Source of the DNA: Sulfurimonas sp.
GTDB lineage: Bacteria; Campylobacterota; Campylobacteria; Campylobacterales; Sulfurimonadaceae
Direction: 5' to 3'
DNA length: 41,238 nucleotides
NCBI GenBank assembly: GCA_026988235.1
Contig: JALSLQ010000070.1
Location: 1 to 41,238 of the forward strand
The notes under the pieces are model-generated. The model had not been told where the DNA came from. It searched no databases and was given only the letters and a program-made list of their open reading frames with translations. The position numbers were made by a program, and so were the translations under genes. Every line of letters starts with the position of its first letter. The stretch's first letter is position 1. This document shows positions 6,739 through 14,047 of this stretch, one piece after another.

Positions 6739-9221
6739 AAAAATTGAAGAAGGTAGATATTGTAAGTGTTCTTTTAGCACTTTTTATGTTATTGCTCGTA
6801 TCTGTTTTTATCTATTTGTATAGTGTGAGTAAATATATTGACCAATACACACAAAACAGTGACAATCTTGCAACGATGCAATTAATTGACAAAGATTTTA
6901 ACAATTTTGCCCTCACTACAAATCAATTTAATAATTATGATGTTGTCAATGCAGACTTAAAAACATTTAAAATTGTTTTTTTTAGACTGCAAAAAGATTT
7001 ATTGGTGATGTATCCAAACAATCAAGCAATAAAACAAAAACTCTCAAGTATAGAAAAAGAATATAATGATAAAGAAAATGAAATAGAAGACTTTAAATCA
7101 TTAAATGCTTCACTTATTAATGCTTCACATTTTCTTTTTGATTTGCAAACTACTATAACTCAAAATAATTCTACTGCTCCCATGATAAAAGATTTAGTAG
7201 ATGAAACACTTTTTTATCTTTTTCGATATATTTCTAGTAGTTATATAAATAAAAGCTACATAACTGTAAAACTTGATAAAATCAAAAAACGAATGCAACA
7301 AAATTATGTAAAGCACATAGACACTTTTTATATACAAGCAAAAGCAACACTTGATACGGTTGCATCATTAAAAAAATCTTCACATATTATTTTAACGAGT
7401 AAATTAGGTAAAACAATACGCTCCCTTACTCTTTTGTTAAAAAATAAGTATGAACGAAATTTATTTGTTGAAAAGTTGATTGCTATACTCTTTTTTATCT
7501 CTACGATTATAGTATTGATTGCATTGGTTTTTTTACATATAAAAGGACTAAGATACGCAAAAAAATTACTCGAGGCAAAGACTGTTTATGACAATACAAT
7601 GCAAGCTATCGTTGTTGGGGATGAAGAGGGTAGAGTTACTTCTGTAAATCATACTTTTGAACAAATGTATGGGTACACGCTTGAGAATGTCAAAGGCAAA
7701 AAACTCTCTATTTTGCATTCTGGTTTGCATAATAAGAGCTTTTATGTGCAAATGTGGGAACAGATTCACAATGAGGGAGTATTTAAAGGCAAGGTTATAA
7801 ATCAGGCGAAAGACGGTACACATATTCCGGTATGGGTCACTATTAAGAAAGTGATAGATAAGCAAGATGGAGGAGTCACTTATATTGGGTTAGAAACTGA
7901 TCTTCGGGAGCTAGAGAGTTCCATAAAAAAGATTGACTTTTTAGCCTATCATGATTCACTTACGGGCTTGTATAATCGAAGTTATTTTGAAGATTATTTA
8001 AAACATGCCTTGCGTCTTGCAAAAAGGTCAAAAAGTCTCATAGGAATTTTGTTTATTGACCTTGACAGATTTAAAATCATTAATGATACTCTTGGGCATG
8101 ATGTAGGTGATCAAGTTCTTTTAGTAGTGGCTAAGCGTATTCAAAAACAGTTACGAGAGAGTGATTTTATTGCGAGGTGGGGTGGCGATGAATTTGTTGT
8201 TGTTCTTGAGGGAATTAACGCGGCTGAAGATGCCGGATTTGTTGCAGCCAATATTATAAACGCACTACAAAAACCTATGGAAATAGGAACGAATCATCTT
8301 ACAACTACAGCAAGTATTGGGATTACCTGTTATCCTGAAAATGGTCAGGATGCGCAAACACTCATTAAATATGCCGATAGTGCAATGTACCTTGCAAAAG
8401 ATGGCGGAAAAAATAATTTCAGATACTTTACACAAGCTCTTTCAAAAGAGACAAAAAAACGGCTTGATATTGCACTGTATTTGCAAAATGCCATTGAAAA
8501 CGATGAATTATATATGGTCTTTCAGCCACAGTATAATTTACAAACACAAGCAATTATTGCAACGGAAGCACTTGTTCGATGGGAACATAAAGAACTGGGG
8601 CTTGTGCCTCCGGATATATTTATTCCTATAGCAGAAGAGAGTGGCAATATTGTCAAAATCGGTTATTTTGTTTTTGAGGCTTCGTGTCAAGCATTGAATG
8701 CTATGAAAAAAGCCAATCTTTCTGTGCAATACATCGCCATCAATGTCTCAACACTTCAGTTTAATGAGCCTGATTTGATAGAGAAATTTCTTGCTATTTT
8801 ATCTCGGTATCATCTTGGTGCCAATGAGATAGAAATAGAAATTACAGAACGATTCATTGTGCAAAATGCTCAAAATAATGTAGGTATTTTAGAACGCTTT
8901 AGAAAAAACGGTTTTAAAATTTCAGTGGATGATTTTGGAACAGGGTACTCTTCTATGTCTTATTTGAAAGAGCTTCCTGCAGATACGATTAAAATTGACA
9001 AATCTTTTATAGATGGTGTTAAAAAAGAAGATTCGGATGACAATGTAATTGTAAAAGCCATTATAGGACTTGCACATACACTGCATTATAATATAGTGGC
9101 AGAAGGTATTGAAACAAAAGAACAAGAATCTTTTCTTTTAGAAAATAGTTGTGATATAGGACAAGGATATTTGTATAGCAAACCCTTAAAATTAGAACAA
9201 CTTCTGAAAAAGTTATGGTGA
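6735..9221 (+). CDS. Membrane PAS-GGDEF-EAL cyclic-di-GMP enzyme
   Basis: This 828-residue protein has transmembrane helices at about 10-32 and 248-270 flanking a helical periplasmic sensor of about 215 residues with no recognised family. A PAS domain follows at about 280-400, then GGDEF (about 410-565) and EAL (about 575-828). The cyclase site is intact (RWGGDEF) and has the inhibitory RxxD motif (RESD, five residues upstream). The phosphodiesterase site also looks intact: EALVRWEH, INVS, EITE, VDDFGTGYSS, KIDKSFI, AEGIET and GQGYL. It may therefore make or degrade c-di-GMP. The start ATG overlaps the peroxidase stop, suggesting that c-di-GMP turnover is tied to peroxide or redox conditions (inference). 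Confidence 0.93.
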   Translation: MKKLKKVDIVSVLLALFMLLLVSVFIYLYSVSKYIDQYTQNSDNLATMQLIDKDFNNFALTTNQFNNYDVVNADLKTFKIVFFRLQKDLLVMYPNNQAIKQKLSSIEKEYNDKENEIEDFKSLNASLINASHFLFDLQTTITQNNSTAPMIKDLVDETLFYLFRYISSSYINKSYITVKLDKIKKRMQQNYVKHIDTFYIQAKATLDTVASLKKSSHIILTSKLGKTIRSLTLLLKNKYERNLFVEKLIAILFFISTIIVLIALVFLHIKGLRYAKKLLEAKTVYDNTMQAIVVGDEEGRVTSVNHTFEQMYGYTLENVKGKKLSILHSGLHNKSFYVQMWEQIHNEGVFKGKVINQAKDGTHIPVWVTIKKVIDKQDGGVTYIGLETDLRELESSIKKIDFLAYHDSLTGLYNRSYFEDYLKHALRLAKRSKSLIGILFIDLDRFKIINDTLGHDVGDQVLLVVAKRIQKQLRESDFIARWGGDEFVVVLEGINAAEDAGFVAANIINALQKPMEIGTNHLTTTASIGITCYPENGQDAQTLIKYADSAMYLAKDGGKNNFRYFTQALSKETKKRLDIALYLQNAIENDELYMVFQPQYNLQTQAIIATEALVRWEHKELGLVPPDIFIPIAEESGNIVKIGYFVFEASCQALNAMKKANLSVQYIAINVSTLQFNEPDLIEKFLAILSRYHLGANEIEIEITERFIVQNAQNNVGILERFRKNGFKISVDDFGTGYSSMSYLKELPADTIKIDKSFIDGVKKEDSDDNVIVKAIIGLAHTLHYNIVAEGIETKEQESFLLENSCDIGQGYLYSKPLKLEQLLKKLW

Positions 9222-9225
9222 GGAA

Positions 9226-9342
9226 GTTGCAACAGCCGGCACTAAAGTACCGGTTCCGAAGAGCTGAAAAGTTTCAAAGTGTTTTGGAACGCGGACTTTA
9301 GTCCGGGCGAGAGTGGCAAAAAAGTTGCAATAGTTGGCACTA
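9226..9342 (+). repeat. Structured intergenic element (GGAACC/GGTTCC family), two half-units
   Basis: The palindromic arm AGCCGGCACTAAAGTACCGG with terminal GGTTCC is at 9234-9257. A second arm, GGAACGCGGACTTTAGTCCG..GGGC, GAGAGTGGC, then AAGTTGCAATAGTTGGCAC, spans 9286-9342. The second copy is degraded at its 3' end. It fills most of the 149-nt gap after the GGDEF-EAL gene. Confidence 0.85.
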
Positions 9343-9370
9343 CAAAAAAGCGAGAAAAAGGAAAATAAAT

Positions 9371-9649
9371 TTGTTTGATTTTTTAGAGAGTGATTGGTTT
9401 AATATCGGCTTGCAAATTGTTTTTGTATTGCTCATATATTATGATATTAAAAAGTGGCGTGTCACGAAGAAAAAAGAGCATATGCTTAATATTGTGCTCA
9501 CTATCGGTTTTGGTATTTGGGCATTGTATCCTTATTATACCTCTTATATGGGTTGGAGTGATAAAGAAAAAAAAGAGATGCTCTCAAATTGTAAGGGCGA
9601 TGAAAATTCTACAAAGCTTTGTAAATGTTTGGATGATTCATGGTTTTGA
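9371..9649 (+). CDS. Small membrane protein, hypothetical
   Basis: Ninety-two residues from a TTG start at 9371 with AGGA 9 nt upstream. Two hydrophobic segments (about 11-25 and 41-57) suggest two membrane passes with a short basic loop (KKWRVTKKKE) between them. The C-terminal tail, MLSNCKGDENSTKLCKCLDD, carries three Cys in a C-x11-C-x-C pattern. I do not recognise the family. It lies between a repeat element and the toxin-antitoxin genes on the same strand. Confidence 0.65.
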   Translation: MFDFLESDWFNIGLQIVFVLLIYYDIKKWRVTKKKEHMLNIVLTIGFGIWALYPYYTSYMGWSDKEKKEMLSNCKGDENSTKLCKCLDDSWF

Positions 9650-9651
9650 TG

Positions 9652-9657
9652 TATAAT
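9652..9657 (+). promoter_or_regulatory. Putative -10 element (TATAAT) for the toxin-antitoxin operon
   Basis: TATAAT preceded by TG, 27 nt before the antitoxin start. A weak -35-like TTTGGA lies 18 nt upstream. It overlaps the stop region of the preceding gene. Sequence match only. Confidence 0.4.
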
Positions 9658-9683
9658 TTGGTAAAGAGAGCAAGGGGTCAGTA

Positions 9684-9932
9684 ATGCAAACAATTCAACT
9701 ACAAGTAAAAGATAATTACGCACAAAATATTTTAGAGATTTTACAAAATTTAAAAGGTGTGATGATAGAGAGTGTGGAAGTCCAAAAAGATAAAAATCTT
9801 GAGTATGACCCCTATTTTTATGAGAGAAAAACACACATAGAAAAAACTATTGAAGCTGTTGATAATGGGACTATGGAGATGTATGATTTTAATGAATCCA
9901 TAGATGCTTTAATACATAAACTTGAGAAATAA
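9684..9932 (+). CDS. Antitoxin of a RelE/ParE-type module (inferred)
   Basis: This 82-residue acidic protein begins MQTIQLQVKDNYAQNILEIL and is followed 2 nt later by a RelE/ParE-type toxin. The N-terminal beta strand plus helices and the acidic C-terminal half (YDFNESIDALIHKLEK) fit small antitoxins that bind the toxin with their C-terminal region. I recognise no named DNA-binding domain, so the call rests mainly on size, order and spacing. Autoregulation would be usual for such modules. Confidence 0.7.
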   Translation: MQTIQLQVKDNYAQNILEILQNLKGVMIESVEVQKDKNLEYDPYFYERKTHIEKTIEAVDNGTMEMYDFNESIDALIHKLEK

Positions 9933-9934
9933 CT

Positions 9935-10228
9935 ATGTTGATTATTGAAACAAAACTATTCCAAATACAAAGAGATATTGTTGTGGAATATATTGCCAAG
10001 GATAAAAAAAGTGCAGCAATTAGATTTGTTAAAGAGTTAAAAAAACAGGTTAATAATTTAACAAATTTTCCCTACAAATATCGTGTCTCTTATTATCACA
10101 ATGATAAAAATACCAGAGATATGATATTTAAAGGTTACACTATCATTTACAGAATTTCCCAAGAAAAACAACTCATAGAAATATTAGAGATTTTTAATAA
10201 AAATACGCCAGTAAATCATGAAGCATAA
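9935..10228 (+). CDS. RelE/ParE superfamily toxin
   Basis: This 97-residue protein has the RelE/ParE layout: two N-terminal helices (FQIQRDIVVEYIAKDKKSAA; RFVKELKKQVNNL), a conserved 'L..FP..YR' turn (NLTNFPYKYRVS), and a C-terminal beta sheet (RDMIFKGYTIIYRISQEKQL; IEILEIFN). RelE members cleave mRNA on the ribosome and ParE members poison gyrase. The sequence alone does not tell me which applies. The ATG lies 2 nt after the antitoxin stop, and the 3' end overlaps the next gene by 11 nt. Confidence 0.85.
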   Translation: MLIIETKLFQIQRDIVVEYIAKDKKSAAIRFVKELKKQVNNLTNFPYKYRVSYYHNDKNTRDMIFKGYTIIYRISQEKQLIEILEIFNKNTPVNHEA

Positions 10229-10466
10229 AGAACTTGATTTAGAAAACCCTCTTGTCTGTGAGGGTATCATTGGTGATGGCTGTGGGGGTGGTCGTATTTT
10301 TTATGTAGAAGATGCAATACTTTTTGCCTATGACCCGCTCACACAGGAGAGTATGACACTGTTGCGTGAGATAGGGGAGGTAAAAAAAATTAGTAAAAAA
10401 GGGTGTATTATTACACTCTTCTACAAAAAAGAAGAACGATTTTTTGACCTTTCAACCTTGTGCTAA
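10218..10466 (+). CDS. Small hypothetical protein overlapping the toxin gene
   Basis: An 82-residue acidic protein with a conserved-looking N-terminal block (ENPLVCEGIIGDGCGGGRIF) and predicted beta strands after it (FYVEDAILFAYDPLTQES; KGCIITLFYKKEERFF). It has no signal peptide or membrane segment. The Cys-rich Gly loop (Cys near 14, 22 and 61) could bind a ligand or metal, but nothing proves that. Its start lies inside the last 11 nt of the toxin gene, so it is co-transcribed with the module. I do not recognise the family. Confidence 0.65.
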   Translation: MKHKELDLENPLVCEGIIGDGCGGGRIFYVEDAILFAYDPLTQESMTLLREIGEVKKISKKGCIITLFYKKEERFFDLSTLC

Positions 10467-10487
10467 GCTTTTCAACTTATATTAAGC

Positions 10488-10495
10488 GGGGGGGG
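10488..10495 (+). repeat. Poly-G tract (G8) in the intergenic region
   Basis: Eight consecutive G in a strongly A/T-rich 181-nt gap between the small gene ending at 10466 and the chemoreceptor at 10648. Long G tracts are known slippage-prone phase-variation sites in Campylobacter and Helicobacter; here the tract is short and not inside a gene. The rest of the gap shows no gene. Confidence 0.6.
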
Positions 10496-10647
10496 TAAAC
10501 TTCTATTTACTTTTTAAACATTTTTTGTTTGAAAAAATTAAGTTTAGCTTTTTAGAGCATTCTTACTGACAGTTTTATTTATTTCTCCTACTTTGGTACT
10601 AGATATATGTAAAGGCGTCATGACAAATTCTTTAGTAGGTAAAAGAG

Positions 10648-12216
10648 ATGAATAACATGAGTATGAGAGCAATTTTGCTAAGTTCTTTTGGTGTGATGAT
10701 TGTTGCACTGATGGTGGTAGGTGGTATTGGTTATAGTGGTATGCACACAGCTACTTCTTGCGTGAATGACATAGTAAAAATAGACATAACCGTAAAAAAA
10801 GTGACGACTGTAGAAAAGTCGATAATGAAAGATGTTACGCTTGCTGCTGATTATGGGCATACAAAGAGTATTGCGGAGTTGAGTAAATTTGAGAGTCATG
10901 ATGAAAAAACGCTCCAACATATTAAAACTTTACAATCTCACATTCAAGATAGAGAACTGTTTGGACTTGTGGGAAGATTGGATGAAGATTTACTTAAAGT
11001 TGCGAATGAAGTAAAGAGAGGCGATGCTAATATTAGCATTAGAGCTGATCAAGAAAAGTTATTAGCAACACTCGATAAAGTTCATGCTTACATTGAAAAC
11101 AAACAAGAAAAACTTGTAGAAAAAAATGAAAGTAAAATAGCCGCTTTTTCAACTACTATGAATTTTGTTGCAATTATAGCCATCATTATAGCCATTCTTA
11201 TAGCATTCTTTGTTGCCAACTTCATAGTAAAAAATCTTCTTACTATTCAAGAAGCTGCAAGAGACTTATCAAGCAGTGATGGCGATTTGACGAAACGCTT
11301 GCCAATCATCGGAAAAAATGAGATAGGAGATGTAGCAGTTGCTGTCAATACTTTTATCCAAAAAGTTCAAAACACAATTGCACAGGCAAAAGAGAATGGC
11401 AGCGAAAATGCTTCAGTCTCTGCTGAACTCTCCGCAACATCCCTTGAAATTGGTGGACGAGCAGAACAAGAGGCATCTCTCATAGCAAATACAACAGCCC
11501 GTGCACAAGATGCTTTTGGCAAACTTGAAATGACCGTTGCGACAGTTAATGAGAGTGAAAAAGATATAATAGTAGCTGTACAAACACTTGAAAAGGCAAA
11601 TGGAAGTATTGCTTCTTTACTTACAAATATGAATGCAGCAAACGAAAAAGAGCTAGAACTCTCATCAAATATGGGAACACTCCAAGAAGAGGCATCTTCT
11701 GTTAAAGAGGTGCTCTCTATCATTGGAGATATTGCAGACCAGACAAATCTCTTAGCCTTAAACGCAGCCATAGAAGCAGCACGAGCAGGAGAACATGGAC
11801 GAGGTTTTGCAGTAGTTGCTGATGAAGTGCGAAAACTAGCAGAGCGAACACAAAAAAGTTTAACGGAGATTACAGGGACTATCAACCTTGTTATTCAATC
11901 TATTAGTGATGCAAGTGCTCAAATGGAAGCAAACACACAAGAATTTGGCAAAGCAATGAATGAAGCTGATAGTGTTAGCGAACAGATTCAAAGTGTAAAT
12001 AGTGCATTAGAGAGTGCATCCAATGCTAGTGAAATTTCAGCTAAAACATCGAATGAAATTGCAGAGGAAATGAAAGAAGTTATAGAAAATATGACAAATA
12101 TTACCGCAAACTCTACTGAAAATGCACGAAGTGTTGAAGAGATAGCAGGAGCAGCAGAGCACCTCAGTCATTTGACTGAAGAGCTAAGAAATACACTTGA
12201 ACTTTTCAAATCCTAA
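10648..12216 (+). CDS. Methyl-accepting chemotaxis protein
   Basis: This 522-residue chemoreceptor has membrane helices at about 8-28 and 172-195 and a small helical periplasmic domain of roughly 140 residues (four-helix-bundle type by pattern). A HAMP domain follows (about 196-250, ending in the segment with [15 protein letters not shown]), then a cytoplasmic signalling domain. The CheA/CheW-binding hairpin is canonical ([20 protein letters not shown] at about 365-385). There is no C-terminal tethering pentapeptide. The last 20 nt overlap the cheB start, so receptor, methylesterase and methyltransferase form one operon. An in-frame ATG at 10657 is an alternative start. The ligand cannot be read from sequence. 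Confidence 0.93.
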   Translation: MNNMSMRAILLSSFGVMIVALMVVGGIGYSGMHTATSCVNDIVKIDITVKKVTTVEKSIMKDVTLAADYGHTKSIAELSKFESHDEKTLQHIKTLQSHIQDRELFGLVGRLDEDLLKVANEVKRGDANISIRADQEKLLATLDKVHAYIENKQEKLVEKNESKIAAFSTTMNFVAIIAIIIAILIAFFVANFIVKNLLTIQEAARDLSSSDGDLTKRLPIIGKNEIGDVAVAVNTFIQKVQNTIAQAKENGSENASVSAELSATSLEIGGRAEQEASLIANTTARAQDAFGKLEMTVATVNESEKDIIVAVQTLEKANGSIASLLTNMNAANEKELELSSNMGTLQEEASSVKEVLSIIGDIADQTNLLALNAAIEAARAGEHGRGFAVVADEVRKLAERTQKSLTEITGTINLVIQSISDASAQMEANTQEFGKAMNEADSVSEQIQSVNSALESASNASEISAKTSNEIAEEMKEVIENMTNITANSTENARSVEEIAGAAEHLSHLTEELRNTLELFKS

Positions 12217-12772
12217 AAAGCTCATCCTCATAGGGGCTTCTACAGGAGGTCCTGGACTTTTAGAGTCCATAGTCACAGCACTTCCTCAAACAATTCTCAC
12301 TCCCATTATCATAGCACAACACATGGATAGACTTTCTTTAGAGTCTTTTGCAAAACGACTTCATCGAATAAATAACATTAGAGTAGAATTTGTTACACAA
12401 AAAACTGAACTTAAAAATGGTGTAATTTATTTACTTGAAGATACCTCTGTTATGAAGAAAGAGTACAATTTTTACTTCCTTGAACCATGCTCTCACACAA
12501 CAGGGTTTTATCATCCAACCATAGATGAACTTTTTTTCTCTGTTGGAAAGCTTGAAGATATAGAAGTACACGCATATCTTTTAAGTGGCATTGGAGCTGA
12601 TGGGGCAAAGGGTCTGTTGGCTTTAAAAGAAGCAGGTGCAAAAACAGTGGCACAAGATGAGGCAACTTCCATAGTCTATGGAATGCCAAAAAGTGCCGTG
12701 GAGATAGATGCAGCTTATGCTGTGATGTCCATAAATGAAATAAAAGAAGATATAAATGTTTTGGTTGTTTAA
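12197..12772 (+). CDS. cheB: CheB-type protein-glutamate methylesterase without receiver domain
   Basis: This 191-residue protein contains only the CheB catalytic domain, which removes methyl groups from chemoreceptors. The triad residues are visible: Ser15 in GASTGGP, His42 in AQHMD and Asp at about 135 in GIGADGAKG. The N-terminal receiver domain of enterobacterial CheB is absent, as is known for Campylobacter and relatives, so activity is not controlled by direct phosphorylation. A TTG start at 12197 is the only plausible one, because the fold begins at KLILIG. It overlaps the receptor gene by 20 nt and cheR by 17 nt. Confidence 0.92.
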   Translation: MNFSNPKKLILIGASTGGPGLLESIVTALPQTILTPIIIAQHMDRLSLESFAKRLHRINNIRVEFVTQKTELKNGVIYLLEDTSVMKKEYNFYFLEPCSHTTGFYHPTIDELFFSVGKLEDIEVHAYLLSGIGADGAKGLLALKEAGAKTVAQDEATSIVYGMPKSAVEIDAAYAVMSINEIKEDINVLVV

Positions 12773-13595
12773 AAAAAAGAAAAAAGATGTTGCTTGTTCT
12801 GTGATAAATAAAGAAGAAGCTTGTTTTAATGATGCAGTAGCAAAAAAGATATTAGAGAGTATTCGTGATGAATTTGGGCTAGATTATTCAAAGCAAGAGC
12901 AGATAACCATGCGAAAAATAGAACGATTTGCCCGTAAAAATGAGATGATGAATTTTGAAACACTACAGCGAGTTTTAAGAGAATCGCCTATGATGAAAGA
13001 ACAACTTGTGAATATGCTCACTGTTGGTGAAACCTACTTTTATCGAGAAACTGGACATTTTAATATATTGGCTGATTTAATGCAGACAAAAAGTATGAAA
13101 AAAATACTCTGTGCACCTAGCTCTAGCGGAGAAGAGGCATACTCCATTATAATGTATCTTTTAGAAAATCAAAAAGAGTCTCTACCTGTGAGTGTCGTAG
13201 GCATCGATGTAAACAGTGATAGCATAGCAGCTGCACAAGAAGCTATCTACTCTGAGCGTTCTACATCACTTTTAGTGCAAAATATGCGGCAAAACTATTT
13301 TACTCAAGAGAGTAAACACTACAAACTCAACGAAAATGTAAAGCAATATGCAACTTTTTTAAGACAAAATATTTTTGATGACTCTCTTTTTAAACTTGGA
13401 AAGTTTGATGCTATTTTTTGCAGAAATATGCTCATCTATTTTGATAATAAAGAAAAAAAAGAGGTACTCAAACGACTCCATAAAATACTAAATCCTAATG
13501 GCACTTTGTTTTTAGGACATGCAGATATTGCATTTATTCCAGAGGGATTTGAGAAAATACTAACGGCACAAGGACATTATTTTAAACTTATGTAA
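12756..13595 (+). CDS. cheR: CheR chemoreceptor methyltransferase
   Basis: A 279-residue protein that transfers methyl groups from S-adenosylmethionine to receptor glutamates. It has an unusual Lys-rich N-terminal lead ([10 protein letters not shown]). The helical N-terminal domain leads to NMLTVGETYFYRE. The SAM-binding core shows CAPSSSGEEAYSI, VVGIDVNSDSI and FCRNMLIYF. The first motif departs from the usual C-A/S-T-GEEPYS by having SSSGEEAYS. The gene overlaps cheB, giving a matched CheR/CheB adaptation pair next to a receptor gene. Confidence 0.93.
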   Translation: MFWLFKKKKKDVACSVINKEEACFNDAVAKKILESIRDEFGLDYSKQEQITMRKIERFARKNEMMNFETLQRVLRESPMMKEQLVNMLTVGETYFYRETGHFNILADLMQTKSMKKILCAPSSSGEEAYSIIMYLLENQKESLPVSVVGIDVNSDSIAAAQEAIYSERSTSLLVQNMRQNYFTQESKHYKLNENVKQYATFLRQNIFDDSLFKLGKFDAIFCRNMLIYFDNKEKKEVLKRLHKILNPNGTLFLGHADIAFIPEGFEKILTAQGHYFKLM

Positions 13596-13646
13596 GCTTT
13601 AAAGTAGTAATATGCACGATTACTTCAAAAACATATAAGGATTGTT

Positions 13647-14045
13647 ATGGCTGGTCGTGAAATAGTGTTAGATACTAAAGCATTTTTGGTTTCAGAAACA
13701 GATGCAAAAGGGATTATTCGCTTTGCAAATGATGAGTTTTGTCACTATGCAGGGTATAGTGTTGATGAACTTATAGGCAAACCTCATAATGTCGTTCGTC
13801 ATCCCGACATGCCGCGTGCTGCGTTTAAAGATTTATGGGCAACTATAAAAAGTGGTAAAAAATGGCGAGGTTTTGTGAAAAATGAGACGCAAAATGGGGA
13901 TTATTATTGGGTCTTTGCAACGGTGTACCCTTTTACCTCATGTGATGGAAAGGATGGATATATCTCTTGTAGAAGAACCATTTCTGATATGGAAAAAGAA
14001 AAATATGAAGCACTCTATAAAGAGATGCGAGCGCAGGAGAAATAG
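13647..14045 (+). CDS. Aer/CetB-like PAS sensor protein
   Basis: This 132-residue cytoplasmic protein is a single PAS domain of the Aer type. It shows [20 protein letters not shown], the diagnostic [17 protein letters not shown], and [19 protein letters not shown]. The RHPDMP region and the aromatic residues resemble the FAD-binding PAS domains of Aer and of Campylobacter CetB, so redox or energy sensing is likely but FAD binding is inferred. A chemoreceptor starts 2 nt after its stop, matching the split CetA/CetB arrangement in which a PAS protein signals through a partner receptor. Confidence 0.88.
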   Translation: MAGREIVLDTKAFLVSETDAKGIIRFANDEFCHYAGYSVDELIGKPHNVVRHPDMPRAAFKDLWATIKSGKKWRGFVKNETQNGDYYWVFATVYPFTSCDGKDGYISCRRTISDMEKEKYEALYKEMRAQEK

Positions 14046-14047
14046 GG

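Noticed and set aside
11367..11885. 172-codon minus-strand frame opposite the chemoreceptor
   Set aside because: It is antisense to the highly conserved chemoreceptor signalling domain; its Ser/Ala-rich composition is typical of such shadows.
13596..13640. Short inverted repeat (AGTAAT/ATTACT) after cheR as a terminator
   Set aside because: The stem is only 6 bp and A/T-rich with no T-run, so it is probably chance.
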